DNA of 64,000 nt from contig OZ253669.1 in the NCBI GenBank assembly GCA_965263375.1, positions 930,001 to 994,000 on the forward strand, in the 5' to 3' direction. A model generated the notes under the pieces. The model ran no database searches. It was given only the letters and a program-made list of their open reading frames with translations, and was not told the origin of the DNA. A program made the position numbers and the translations under genes. Origin of the DNA: JAJFFW01 sp965263375. GTDB lineage: Bacteria > Pseudomonadota > Alphaproteobacteria > Caulobacterales > Parvularculaceae. Within the stretch, counting starts at the first letter, position 1; each line of letters opens with the position of its first letter. Positions 16,532-25,724 of this stretch are shown in pieces.

Positions 16532-18121
16532 TTAGACGCGCCCTTTTAGCTTCGCTAGCCACAACATAAAGCGAGCAACATCTTCAGATTTCGTGCGGAT
16601 GCTTTGCATCAACGAGATCGGCTTTTTATAAAGCGTATCAGAGCGATAAATGGCTGGCCAATCTAATGGGGCAAAGTTTTGGGCACCGCGCACCTGTTTC
16701 ATGGTATTTAGGAATTCATTGGCGATGACCCCGTGCCCAATCGCTGAAGGGTGCACGCCGTCTAGGCTGAACAATCCCCCTTGCTCCAAATTTCCCCGGT
16801 GTGTTGCATGGTGATACCGTGTATCTACAAGCGGGAAGAAGTCCGCCATTTCCTGTGGGAAAGCATAAGTCGGCTGACCATCATTGCGCTTAAAGGCGAT
16901 CTCTAAAAGTGTCTTGCATACATCCACAATATGATAGCGGTCACCATCATTGGCAGCGTTTTTCGCGGCCGACAAATTCCGAATGGTTTGGTTATATTGC
17001 GCAATATATTGATCGATGGCTTTGACCTGGGGGAAGGTCAATTTGCAATCGTGGCCATGGGCGAACTCATAGTCAAAAAGAAAATAGGTATAGTACTTAT
17101 AATACCGCGCACCCGTCGGCAGGACCAAAGCGTCCTCATCAGCGTCGACGGGGAGGTCATGGGGCGCATTTGCGCCAATGACCCCAAAAGGGTCATCAAT
17201 ATAGTAACTATCCCCAACGCCTTTTGCTAAAGGCGCCACGGTCACAGCGGGAACCGTTCCTATAAAGACTTTCCAATCTTCATAGATATTATTCTGCATG
17301 ATCGCATCGACTTTTTCGAGCAGTGTTTCGTATTCTGCTGCGAAGTCTGATGGCGACCACAGATTAAAATGTTCCTGGCGCGCTTTACGAATTTGGTATT
17401 TGTCGTCTTGCGCCATAATGGACTTTAGCGGCGGAATCTCGCCGTTCATGACGCGTGCATCATTGCTAGCGCGCACTTGTAAAGTCACGATTGTTCCAAG
17501 CGCGTTATTTGCGCCCAGCCAAAGGACTAAGTTTTCAACTCCTTCGGTGCGCACGTGATGGTCTAGCCAATCAAGCACGCTCCAGCTTTCTTTGGCGGGA
17601 TCACGCTGGGGGTTTAATACATTCATCGCTGTGCGATAGAAAAACGCGCTTGGAACACCGCCAAAATTGTCTTTGCCGTGTTCTTTGTCTTCGTCTTCGA
17701 TAAATTGCTGGCAGATCTCGGGCGTGACGAGCCAGGCATCGGCAACATCAAACCCCTGAACGGCCATATTATGGAACATCGCAGCGGAAGACGAGGGGCG
17801 GTTAACCGCTCCGGGGCCGCGCTCATAATAATCTTCGACCCCATCGACATAGGAGCGTATGGTATTCATCAAACGCGGCCAGTCCCACAGGTCAATATGA
17901 TTGCCGATGCGTTTCATCAAGCGCCGGGAGAGGGCCTCAAGGTTGACGGGTAAACCATCCATTGGCCACTCAGGATACAGATAATTTGCTTGTGCTGGAT
18001 CAGCGCCTGGGGTTAACCCCATGGAGCGCGCGATAAGGGTGGAATAACTAAGATCCGTTCGCGCCGCCGCGCCAGACATGAACCCTTGCGATATACTATC
18101 GCCGATAGTAAACAGCTTCAT
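16532..18121 (-). CDS. SGNH/GDSL-type hydrolase, unknown substrate
   Basis: A 529-residue protein with the four SGNH blocks visible: nucleophile Ser9 in FTIGDSIS, Gly/Asn in LGANNA (203-207), and the Asp454/His457 pair in LDGVHPSAIGHG. These support an esterase or lipase-like fold. The catalytic serine lies only nine residues from the start and there is no signal peptide, so the enzyme is probably cytoplasmic. Much of the chain between blocks is insertion relative to the usual 200-250 residue family. The start is the ATG at 18121, preceded by GGGAGAGG. An upstream ATG at 18187 would add 22 unlikely residues. The gene follows an M23 peptidase gene on the same strand. Confidence 0.8.
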   Translation of the reverse strand: MKLFTIGDSISQGFMSGAAARTDLSYSTLIARSMGLTPGADPAQANYLYPEWPMDGLPVNLEALSRRLMKRIGNHIDLWDWPRLMNTIRSYVDGVEDYYERGPGAVNRPSSSAAMFHNMAVQGFDVADAWLVTPEICQQFIEDEDKEHGKDNFGGVPSAFFYRTAMNVLNPQRDPAKESWSVLDWLDHHVRTEGVENLVLWLGANNALGTIVTLQVRASNDARVMNGEIPPLKSIMAQDDKYQIRKARQEHFNLWSPSDFAAEYETLLEKVDAIMQNNIYEDWKVFIGTVPAVTVAPLAKGVGDSYYIDDPFGVIGANAPHDLPVDADEDALVLPTGARYYKYYTYFLFDYEFAHGHDCKLTFPQVKAIDQYIAQYNQTIRNLSAAKNAANDGDRYHIVDVCKTLLEIAFKRNDGQPTYAFPQEMADFFPLVDTRYHHATHRGNLEQGGLFSLDGVHPSAIGHGVIANEFLNTMKQVRGAQNFAPLDWPAIYRSDTLYKKPISLMQSIRTKSEDVARFMLWLAKLKGRV

Positions 18122-18220
18122 CCGCCTCTCCCTTGCGTATTGCTGTAAAGATGAAAACAGCATGCCTGAAAGGCAGCGTCGCGGCAAGGCGTCCTTAAAA
18201 GTTGTAAGCGGATTTTTCTC

Positions 18221-20152
18221 TTAAAGGGCTTCTTTTTTATCGCTGCGCGTTTCGTTATTGGCAAGACGATCTTGCGTAGAAATATCGGGCGTACGCATAG
18301 CGTCAATTTCATTGCGCATTTTTTTGAACTTCACCAAATTTGAAGCGGCGAGCTTTTTGCCCGTTGCGATCTTAAGGCGTTGCGGGTTCACCGCTTTTCC
18401 TTTGTGGTGGACTTCATAATGAAGGTGCGGGCCGGTTGAGCGTCCTGTTGTGCCCACATAACCAATAACGTCGCCTTGGCGCACGCGTTTTCCAGCGCGG
18501 ATACCTTTACGGAAGCCTTTTAAGTGCGCATAGGCGGTTTTGTATCCGTTGCTATGGCGTATACTAATGTAATTGCCGAAACTGCCGAAACGGTTGGCGC
18601 GTTCCACCACCCCGTCGCCCGCGGCGTAAATCGGCGTGCCGCGCGGCGCGGCGAAGTCTACGCCTTTATGCGCTTTTCGATACCCAAGGATTGGGTGACG
18701 ACGTGTGCCAAAACCAGAGGAGAGGCGGGCGCCGTCGATCGGTGTTTTCATTAAAAGCCGTTTTGCGCTTTGCCCGGCGCCGTCATAGTAATCTGCTCGC
18801 TCGCCTTTACCTTCCGCAAAGCGGTAATAGGCTTTTTCTTTACGCCCGCCGCGCCATTTTAAGCGTCCAAACAACACATCGCCTGCGCCGACCACCTGAC
18901 CTTCGCTGTCATATTTTACTTCAAAGATTGCTTCGAACTCATCGCCGCCGAAAATATCGCGTTGAAAGTCAATGTCATAAGCGAACATATTGGCAAGGTC
19001 CGCTACGATTTGCTGAGGTGCGCCTTTATCCGTAGCCGACACAAAAAGACTGCCGTTAATTCGTCCTTGGATTGCGGCAAGACGGGTCGTCAGCGGTGTA
19101 ACTTCTTTGACCGCGTCAAACTGCGGCGTGTCCCAGTTTGCAGCGCCCGCTTGGGCGAGGGTGGTTTGACCCGTCGTTGCGCGAGAGAGTGCTACTTTTG
19201 TTTGTGCATCTAATTTCGCTTTTAGCGATAAGAGACGGCGATTTTCTTCGCCTTGCTTGGCCGATTGTTGGAATGCCGATTGCTGGAATATTGTGGCGTG
19301 GGGGGCGGTTGTTGTGATCGTGAAGACTTGGTTCGCTTGCAGACGGCGTAGGTTTAAGTGCTTCCCGACGGCGCTGGCTGCTGCATTTCGGTCTTGGCGG
19401 GTGACGCCTGCGCGCTTTAACGCGTCGACAAAAGTCTCTCCGCGTTGAAGGGAAATTTCTTCTTCTAGAGGCGCACTGGTTACGTCGCGCGCGAGGGCGA
19501 CAGCGAGCGGCGGCGGGGGGGTTCTATCTGCGCGAAGATCGCTGGCGAAAAAGATCGCTGGCGCCCGTAAATCTTCACTCGCTAAAATTGGCCCGCCTAA
19601 AGAAAGCGGTTTGGGGCCCGACGGCGTAGCCTGCTTAGGCATAACCTTTTTAGACAGGCTTGTTTGGACAGGCTTTTGTTTTTCCAGACTCTTTGCAGAC
19701 GCTATTTGAACTGACGCCCCGGCGCGCGGTGGTTTGATCCGTGGGAAAAATCCGCGCGCAGCGCTGTTTTGGGCGACGGTAACTTGCTTCGCAATCGGCG
19801 CGCGCTGTCTTGCGTCTTTCGCTATGGGCCGCCCCGCCACTTTTGCGTTCCGCTCCATGTCTTCTGATGTGATTGCTTCGGGTGAAGCACTGGTCGCAGT
19901 AGAAGACGTTTTCAAAAGCTCAGCGCTTTTAATGGCGGCGGGTGTCGTTTCGTTGGTTGTTGTCTGTTTGGTTGTTGTCGAATTTTTATCCGCCGCTGGC
20001 GTATAGGCGATTTGGGCGAGGAAACCGGCGCCAAGCGCCATAATCACCATGCCTGTCGCCATGGAAGCGAAGGGACTAGAGGGTTTCTTTGCGAAAACCC
20101 GGTCCCAATGCCGATCGCGGCCGTTTTTAATCTCAATAGGGGCGTTTTTCAC
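18221..20152 (-). CDS. Membrane-anchored M23 (LytM) peptidoglycan endopeptidase
   Basis: A 643-residue cell-wall hydrolase. One N-terminal membrane helix (about 30-52) precedes a disordered Ala/Lys/Pro-rich periplasmic region (about 60-230). A LysM/OapA-like domain begins near 240 (ISLQRGETFVDALKRAG), and a C-terminal M23 domain follows. The zinc site is intact: GFGTRRHP, HKGVDF and GPHLHYE carry the metal-binding His and Asp. The layout resembles MepM/YebA and Csd3-type DD-endopeptidases, which open cross-links for wall growth. The start is a GTG with a weak ribosome-binding site. The gene diverges from ydbH across a 293-base gap. Confidence 0.9.
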   Translation of the reverse strand: MKNAPIEIKNGRDRHWDRVFAKKPSSPFASMATGMVIMALGAGFLAQIAYTPAADKNSTTTKQTTTNETTPAAIKSAELLKTSSTATSASPEAITSEDMERNAKVAGRPIAKDARQRAPIAKQVTVAQNSAARGFFPRIKPPRAGASVQIASAKSLEKQKPVQTSLSKKVMPKQATPSGPKPLSLGGPILASEDLRAPAIFFASDLRADRTPPPPLAVALARDVTSAPLEEEISLQRGETFVDALKRAGVTRQDRNAAASAVGKHLNLRRLQANQVFTITTTAPHATIFQQSAFQQSAKQGEENRRLLSLKAKLDAQTKVALSRATTGQTTLAQAGAANWDTPQFDAVKEVTPLTTRLAAIQGRINGSLFVSATDKGAPQQIVADLANMFAYDIDFQRDIFGGDEFEAIFEVKYDSEGQVVGAGDVLFGRLKWRGGRKEKAYYRFAEGKGERADYYDGAGQSAKRLLMKTPIDGARLSSGFGTRRHPILGYRKAHKGVDFAAPRGTPIYAAGDGVVERANRFGSFGNYISIRHSNGYKTAYAHLKGFRKGIRAGKRVRQGDVIGYVGTTGRSTGPHLHYEVHHKGKAVNPQRLKIATGKKLAASNLVKFKKMRNEIDAMRTPDISTQDRLANNETRSDKKEAL

Positions 20153-20445
20153 AAATAAACTCGCTGATTACAAACAAACAGGCTGTGATGAGCAATCTAA
20201 GGGATAAAACCAAGTCGTTACGCAGGCGATATCACGGCCCGCCCGGCGGCGCGCACTATAAATCCTATCGCAGACGCAATAATCAACAAGGCTTTTCATT
20301 CGCATATCGGTTGATTGCTTACAACCGTCCCCATTTACCCAATTTTGTGTTAACCATAAGGAAAGAGTGGTTACCGCAAATAAAATTACCTAACGTTCAT
20401 TAATCAAATGCAAACGCGCTTGCGTAATTTTTAGCGCACGGGGTC

Positions 20446-23304
20446 ATGAAACGGGTTGATATGCGCGCTTTTGTGGGGTTTTGCCTATTTTTGATGGCGC
20501 TCATCGTTGGGGTGATCGCGGGGCTTTATGCCTTCCGCATCCCTTTGGCCGAGCGGGTTTTGGTTAGTGCGCTATCGCGTGCAGGGTTTGAAGACCCTCA
20601 GCTTAGGGTTGAATTTCTTAACCTTAACAAGTTTCGCGTGGAAAATATTTCCCTTGGTCCAGATGGAGAGCGCAGCGGGTTAACCTTAGACCTTGTTGAG
20701 GTGACTTATAACTGGCGCAGACTTCTTAACGGGCGTGTTGAGAAGGTGGCGATCGGACCTGGTGATGTGCGTCTTTTAGCTAAGGATGGCGCCTTTCGCC
20801 TAGCGGGGGCGACCATTACCGCTGATCCCGCAAGTCCGCAAAATGAGAGCGCCTTAGATTTTTCTTCGCTAAAGGCGCCGTTTGACGCCCTGACGATTGC
20901 CCCAATAAAGGTCGCTGTTTTTGATGATAATGCTGATGGCGAAGCCTATCGCGAAATAATGGCGAAAGGGCGACTGTCTGGCGAGTTGCGTCCAGATCAG
21001 GGCGGGGCTTTTGATATCAGCGCATCGGCGTCAAATTTTTCCTATGGCCCAGTGATAATCGAAGACGGCGCCGGGGATCTTAAGCTTGATTTTGATACGG
21101 GCGGCGATGTTTCCCTTTCTGGGCTTTTTGAGGTTAGCGCCCTTTCTGTCGGCGAAGGGGAACAGCGCGGGATCTTACGTGAAGCGGTAATTGAGGCAAA
21201 TGGCGAAGGTCGCGACTGGCGCGCCGTTTTTTCCGATAATCATATGCAGGCGGATGAAATTATCGGTGGGTTAAGGCTAGATTGGGTGCAAGGCCATGTC
21301 CTTGCCGCCGAAACGCCTCTATTTGCTGCAGCCGCAGCGCAAGAGGCGGCGCTGTTTTCGGTAAAGCCAATTGAGCGTGTGGATATGCAAGGTGGCCTCA
21401 TGCTTTCGTATGCGTCGGGTGATTTTCTTGCAAAGCTCTTAGATGATGCGCCACTGCGCGTGACAACGCCGCGTGGGGGTGATGTTCAGATTGCGCCTAG
21501 GGTGGGTAAGGATGGTGACGCGTCGCCATTGTTTGTCCGAACGCGTGCAGAGCCCTTAAAACCTATCTTCGGCGGTATGTTCGTTATGGATACAGCGGGC
21601 GTTAAGGGGAATGCCTCACTTTACGGTCAATGGCATGACGGCGATGTTGATGCGGATCTTTCGTTTGATCTGCAATCGCCAATGTTTGATGCTGCGGGGG
21701 CCATTGTCAAAGATTTTGCGATGGCGGCGCCGTTAAAGGTTTCGTATTCATCCGTAGATCAACGATTATCTATTCTTGCCAAGGAAGATGCTTGCATTAA
21801 AATTGACAAAGCTAAATTTACATACGCTGGACAATCAGGATCGCTAAAAGGGGCCGGTATTTGCCCGACGGATGCTGCTTTCTTCAGTTTTGATCAAGCA
21901 CAAAATGGTGCAGGCGCATTCGCCGCACGGTTTTCAAGCGACGCTTTTTCCTATCAACTTGCTGATTTTATCGCGTCGGGTTCTTCGCCTATTGTTGAGG
22001 TGAAGGGAGATTATCAATTGGGTGAGGCGCCATCGGCTCTTTTTCAAGGCGATATTCAGGGCGGGCAGGTTTCAATAAATAATGTGCTGCTCTCGGAACA
22101 GGCTTCCGGAAATTTTCAAGGCGCGTTGGCGGGCGGTGACCTCAAGGCCTTTGGTGAGCTCAATAAAGTCATACTCCGAGAAAAGAGCGATACGCCGATG
22201 GCGTCGCCAGTGATTGGTAAAGCTGATTTTCGATTTAAAGAACAAATTTTTACCGCGGCGTATCAAGTTAAGACGGGGGCTGAATTTTCCCTTGGCGGCG
22301 GGGCGATGACCCATAATCTTAAAACTAGCGTTGGCGCAGCGGATTATAAAACTGGTTCCCTCTTTTTTATTCCTGGCGGCGCGCAGCCTGATGAGATTGC
22401 CCCGGTTTTAAAGGGTTTTATCAGCGCCGCAGTCGGCTCAATTGGAGCAGAGGCTGACTTTGCTTGGGGGCCTTCACCGCAAAGTAAAGATGAAATTGTG
22501 GTGACGTCATCGGGCAAGGTTGATTTTAACGAGCTTAGTTTCCGCGGGCCTGGCGTCGCGGTCTCTCGCACCAGCGCCATAAACGGCGCGCTTGTGTTTG
22601 ACAGTTTGACACCGCTTAAAACAACGCAAGAGCAAAACGTGACCATTAAGGCGGTGGATCTTGGCGCCCTTATTCTGGAAAATGGGGATGTGCGGTTTTC
22701 ATTGCCCGGTGATAATACGCTGCAATTAAAATCAGCGACTTTTCCCTGGTTTGGCGGCGTCATAGGCGCCTATGACAGCGCGGTTTCTCTCAGCGACGGG
22801 CGTGCACAAATCGTTCTGAGGGCGGAGGAGGTAGACCTTGCCGCGCTGCTTGACTATACGGAAATTCCGGGTCTTTCAGGAGAGGCGACCTTAGAAGGAA
22901 CACTGCCGATCATCTTTGAAAAAAGTGTGGCGCGCATCGAAGATGGACGGCTTGAGGCGGTTGGCCCGGGCGTCATCCGTTATCAAGGGCAGACCACTGA
23001 CGCAGCATCAGCGACGAATGATCAGGTGAAGTTCGCTTTTGATATTTTGCGTGACTTAAAATTTGAAAAACTAAGCGCAGATATTGAGGGGCCGCTGGAT
23101 GGGAATTTAAAGTTTCAATTATTCTTTGAAGGAACGAATGATATTACGCCGCCAGATGGCCAAAATATCGAGATTGCCAGCGCGCCGGTTGTTTATCGGA
23201 TTTCCATTGATGCGCCGCTTTTGGCAATTCTAGAAAATGCCCAACAATCGACCGATTACACCAAACGCATCGAGCAGGCTAAGCGCCTGCGCGGGTTAAA
23301 CTAG
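20446..23304 (+). CDS. ydbH: YdbH-family AsmA-like intermembrane phospholipid transport protein
   Basis: A 952-residue protein anchored by one N-terminal membrane helix (about 9-30) with a very long periplasmic beta-rich body, typical of AsmA-like bridge proteins. The C-terminal dicarboxylate-like YdbH domain contains LSGEATLEGTLPI and FEKLSADIEGPLDGNLK, characteristic of the family. In E. coli, YdbH with TamB and YhdP carries phospholipids between inner and outer membranes, and works with the YnbE lipoprotein and periplasmic YdbL. All three genes are present here in the same order, which strongly supports the call. The start ATG is at 20446. Confidence 0.9.
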   Translation: MKRVDMRAFVGFCLFLMALIVGVIAGLYAFRIPLAERVLVSALSRAGFEDPQLRVEFLNLNKFRVENISLGPDGERSGLTLDLVEVTYNWRRLLNGRVEKVAIGPGDVRLLAKDGAFRLAGATITADPASPQNESALDFSSLKAPFDALTIAPIKVAVFDDNADGEAYREIMAKGRLSGELRPDQGGAFDISASASNFSYGPVIIEDGAGDLKLDFDTGGDVSLSGLFEVSALSVGEGEQRGILREAVIEANGEGRDWRAVFSDNHMQADEIIGGLRLDWVQGHVLAAETPLFAAAAAQEAALFSVKPIERVDMQGGLMLSYASGDFLAKLLDDAPLRVTTPRGGDVQIAPRVGKDGDASPLFVRTRAEPLKPIFGGMFVMDTAGVKGNASLYGQWHDGDVDADLSFDLQSPMFDAAGAIVKDFAMAAPLKVSYSSVDQRLSILAKEDACIKIDKAKFTYAGQSGSLKGAGICPTDAAFFSFDQAQNGAGAFAARFSSDAFSYQLADFIASGSSPIVEVKGDYQLGEAPSALFQGDIQGGQVSINNVLLSEQASGNFQGALAGGDLKAFGELNKVILREKSDTPMASPVIGKADFRFKEQIFTAAYQVKTGAEFSLGGGAMTHNLKTSVGAADYKTGSLFFIPGGAQPDEIAPVLKGFISAAVGSIGAEADFAWGPSPQSKDEIVVTSSGKVDFNELSFRGPGVAVSRTSAINGALVFDSLTPLKTTQEQNVTIKAVDLGALILENGDVRFSLPGDNTLQLKSATFPWFGGVIGAYDSAVSLSDGRAQIVLRAEEVDLAALLDYTEIPGLSGEATLEGTLPIIFEKSVARIEDGRLEAVGPGVIRYQGQTTDAASATNDQVKFAFDILRDLKFEKLSADIEGPLDGNLKFQLFFEGTNDITPPDGQNIEIASAPVVYRISIDAPLLAILENAQQSTDYTKRIEQAKRLRGLN

Positions 23305-23412
23305 GGGCGGCCCCACGATGGCTTTGATGAAGGGCGTAAAAAGGCGCATTTTGGCCGTGCTTTCGGCTAAATAGGGCGCTATAATGATTTAAAATAGGGA
23401 TTTAAGGGGATG

Positions 23413-23646
23413 ATGGCGAAATTAAAGAATCTAGAGGCGCTTTCACCATTTAGCGGATCAAGCTGGCGCGGCTTGGCGATAGCGGTTTTGGGCGCTTGCT
23501 CACTTACTGCGTGCGCTACCGTGAAGGTTGAGGCGCCGGATAAGCCCATTGAAATCAATTTGAATGTGAAGATTGAACAGGAAGTCCTGATCAAGTTGGA
23601 TCAAGAAATCGAAGACCTGATCGAAAACAATCCTGATATTTTCTAG
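23413..23646 (+). CDS. ynbE: YnbE-family outer-membrane lipoprotein
   Basis: A 77-residue small lipoprotein. The signal ends in a lipobox LTAC, and the mature part is the YnbE core: PDKPIEINLNVKIEQEVLI followed by DQEIEDLIENNPDIF. In E. coli, YnbE oligomerises and completes the YdbH bridge at the outer membrane. It lies between ydbH and ydbL. The start could be the ATG at 23410 or 23413; AAGGGG ends at 23409, so 23413 has the better spacing. The roughly 25 residues before the hydrophobic stretch are longer than a usual lipoprotein signal. Confidence 0.9.
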   Translation: MAKLKNLEALSPFSGSSWRGLAIAVLGACSLTACATVKVEAPDKPIEINLNVKIEQEVLIKLDQEIEDLIENNPDIF

Positions 23647-23716
23647 GCCTTTAAAAGACCCAAGAGCCATTAATATTGCGCCCTAAAAACGGGCGATTGA
23701 GGAAGAGAGACGACTT

Positions 23717-24079
23717 ATGACCTCGCTGAAGAACACTATCCGCAATACTGTGCTCGCTGGTTCCGTTGCTTTGGGGTTGGGATTAATGGCGACGAGCGCG
23801 TTGGCGAATTCTTTAATCAACACGGCTAAAGCGAGCTGTACGATCGGTGAGCAAAATAATGGATATCTCGGCGTGGTCCCTGGGGCGAGCGCCAGCGATG
23901 CCGTCCGGCGGGAAATGCGCAGCGTCAACCAAAAACGAAAAGCCGTTTATGAGCAGCTCGCAGCGCGCAATGGCGTAACAGTTGATGTGGCGGCTGTCCT
24001 GACGGCGGAAAAACTTGCCAGACAAGCTGCTAGCGGCCACTGCGTTCAAGACCCGACTGGCGCTTGGTCTAAGAAATAG
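23717..24079 (+). CDS. ydbL: YdbL-family periplasmic protein (DUF1318)
   Basis: A 120-residue secreted protein with a signal peptide ending ATSALA (about residue 30), followed by the DUF1318 core: GEQNNGYLGV, VNQKRKAVYEQLA and a short C-terminal Cys-containing segment. In E. coli, YdbL modulates the YdbH-YnbE complex. Two Cys in the mature part (in KASCTIG and GHCVQ) could form a disulfide. GGAAGAGAG lies just before the ATG. It is third in the ydbH-ynbE-ydbL operon, with only 70 bases after ynbE. Confidence 0.9.
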   Translation: MTSLKNTIRNTVLAGSVALGLGLMATSALANSLINTAKASCTIGEQNNGYLGVVPGASASDAVRREMRSVNQKRKAVYEQLAARNGVTVDVAAVLTAEKLARQAASGHCVQDPTGAWSKK

Positions 24080-24295
24080 GCCTTCAATTCATTTGGCAAT
24101 TTTCTTGGTGTCGCTGGAAACGCGGTTGGCTTGGCCCGTTGGCGCATTGGCTCATTGGCCCATCGTAATAAGTGTTCGGTCCAAAATTGGTCGCGCATAG
24201 CGCTTGTTCGCAAAAATTCGGCTCTTGTTATTCTGCCTAAGCTCCGGCCTGGCGAATCGTCTACAACGGACGCATCGTTAAACAAGGTGCCCTTC

Positions 24296-24973
24296 ATGTC
24301 TCAGTCTGCCCTCCAATCTTCTTCCATATCCGCGGATGGTCCGCGTGAACCGCTTGACCCGGTTACGTTGTCCTCATTGCTCGCCTCTCGGCTCTGCCAT
24401 GATCTTGTAAACCCGGTTGGTGCTCTCGGCTCAGGGATTGAAGTTCTAGAAGACGAGAGCATGGATGAGGTGATGAAGGACGCCGCGCTCGATCTCATTA
24501 AAACGGGGGGCGATAAGTCCGTTGCGCTTTTGAAGTATGCGCGTCTGGCTTATGGCGCGGCTGGCGGCCGCGGCGCTGAGATCCCGATGGAAGAGGCTGA
24601 GCTGATCATGCGCGGTCTTTTTGCTTTTGCAAAAGCTGAGTTGGTTTGGGACGCCCCGGCGGTCCATGAACTTAAAGAGATTGCCAAAACTGTAATGATA
24701 TTAACGCACTACGCAGCTGATAGCGTACCGCGCGGCGGCTCTGTAACGGTTGCTAAGGCTGAGGATGGCTCGTTTACTGTCACTGCACAAGGGCCGCGAT
24801 TACTGCTGCAAGATGACCTTTTAACGGCGCTTGCAGGTGATTGTGATGATTTAAAGCCCAAATATGCGCCAGCCTATGTCGCCTATTTATTGGCGAAGGA
24901 GCTTGGCGGCAGCATCAGCGGCGGACGGGATGGTGATGAAAAAGTCGTCTTCACAGCGCGTTTTGGTCGTTAA
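24296..24973 (+). CDS. chpT: Histidine phosphotransferase ChpT
   Basis: A 225-residue phosphotransfer protein that passes phosphate from the CckA hybrid kinase to CtrA and CpdR in the alphaproteobacterial cell-cycle relay. His35 in SRLCHDLVNPVGAL is the phosphorylated residue of the DHp-like helix. The remainder is the degenerate ATPase-like domain with GGSVTV and AYLLAKELGGSI. The start chosen is the ATG at 24296, which matches the family N-terminus. An upstream in-frame ATG at 24131 adds 55 low-quality residues. A single-domain receiver gene follows at 25092, an association known from other alphaproteobacteria. Confidence 0.92.
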   Translation: MSQSALQSSSISADGPREPLDPVTLSSLLASRLCHDLVNPVGALGSGIEVLEDESMDEVMKDAALDLIKTGGDKSVALLKYARLAYGAAGGRGAEIPMEEAELIMRGLFAFAKAELVWDAPAVHELKEIAKTVMILTHYAADSVPRGGSVTVAKAEDGSFTVTAQGPRLLLQDDLLTALAGDCDDLKPKYAPAYVAYLLAKELGGSISGGRDGDEKVVFTARFGR

Positions 24974-25091
24974 TTTCCACTGATTTTTGGCCGTTTATGC
25001 GGCTTTGCAGGGACTGATTTAACGCTTGTATAAGGTTGAAAGTGCATCATAGGCCGCGAAATGTCCCAACCGGCCTAGGGAAAGATGCGCC

Positions 25092-25487
25092 ATGAAACCA
25101 TGCTTAATAGTTGAAGATTCCGATATCATCCGCGAGATTGTCGCCCGTATGGTGCGAGATCTTGGGTTTGAACCACTAGAAGCAGGAACTGTTGAAGAGG
25201 CGGTGCAGCAATGTCGCCAGCATGAGCCATCCGTCGTGATGCTTGACTGGGATCTGCCAGCGATGGAGGCTTTAGACTTTCTTAGAGAGGTTAATCTTTT
25301 AGAGCTTGATCAGTCTCCTGCGATTATTCTTTGCGCCACTGAAAATGATCCTCAGCAATTTACGCTCGCTAAAGCGGCGGGTGCTGAATATCACTTAATC
25401 AAGCCTTTTGATCAATCTTGTGTAAAAGAGGTATTTGATAAAATCGACGCAGATGATCTCCCTGTATCGGAACGCGAAGCCTCCTAA
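25092..25487 (+). CDS. Single-domain CheY-like response regulator next to chpT
   Basis: A 131-residue receiver domain with no output domain. The acidic pocket is Glu8/Asp9, the phospho-acceptor is Asp52 (MLDWDLP), the switch Thr is Thr83 (CATEND) and the conserved Lys is Lys104 (LIKPF). The usual PxMDG turn after the acceptor reads PAMEA, so the Gly is lost, which may change phosphorylation kinetics. It follows chpT by 118 bases and may receive phosphate from ChpT or another kinase; that partner is inference. The intrinsic terminator at 25517-25544 closes the unit. Confidence 0.92.
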   Translation: MKPCLIVEDSDIIREIVARMVRDLGFEPLEAGTVEEAVQQCRQHEPSVVMLDWDLPAMEALDFLREVNLLELDQSPAIILCATENDPQQFTLAKAAGAEYHLIKPFDQSCVKEVFDKIDADDLPVSEREAS

Positions 25488-25516
25488 ATAGAGTTCTGTT
25501 ATTTTATAACTTAAAG

Positions 25517-25544
25517 GCGACTCTTTTTCAGGGTCGCTTTTTTT
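25517..25544 (+). terminator. Rho-independent terminator after the receiver gene
   Basis: An 8-bp stem (GCGACTCT at 25517-25524 with AGGGTCGC at 25530-25537, one G-T pair) with a 5-base loop is followed by seven T. It lies 29 bases past the receiver stop codon. Confidence 0.85.
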
Positions 25545-25724
25545 GTGGTCAAATAAAAATTGTGCACTGCGAAGATCCCCAGGGTTTTTGCGTAGATGTC
25601 AGCATCTAGAATGCTCTTGTTCTTATTGGCTGTAATTTAGAATTTTTTTTATGTGCGTTCTACGTTTGACCTGCTTAAAATAACTCCCATAAGGGGGGTA
25701 AACTCAAACGGAGGAGATCCTTAT

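Noticed and set aside
20350..20357. TTAACCAT resembling a CtrA half-site between the M23 and ydbH genes
   Set aside because: Only a half-site with no second TTAA at the right spacing; an 8-mer is too common to support.
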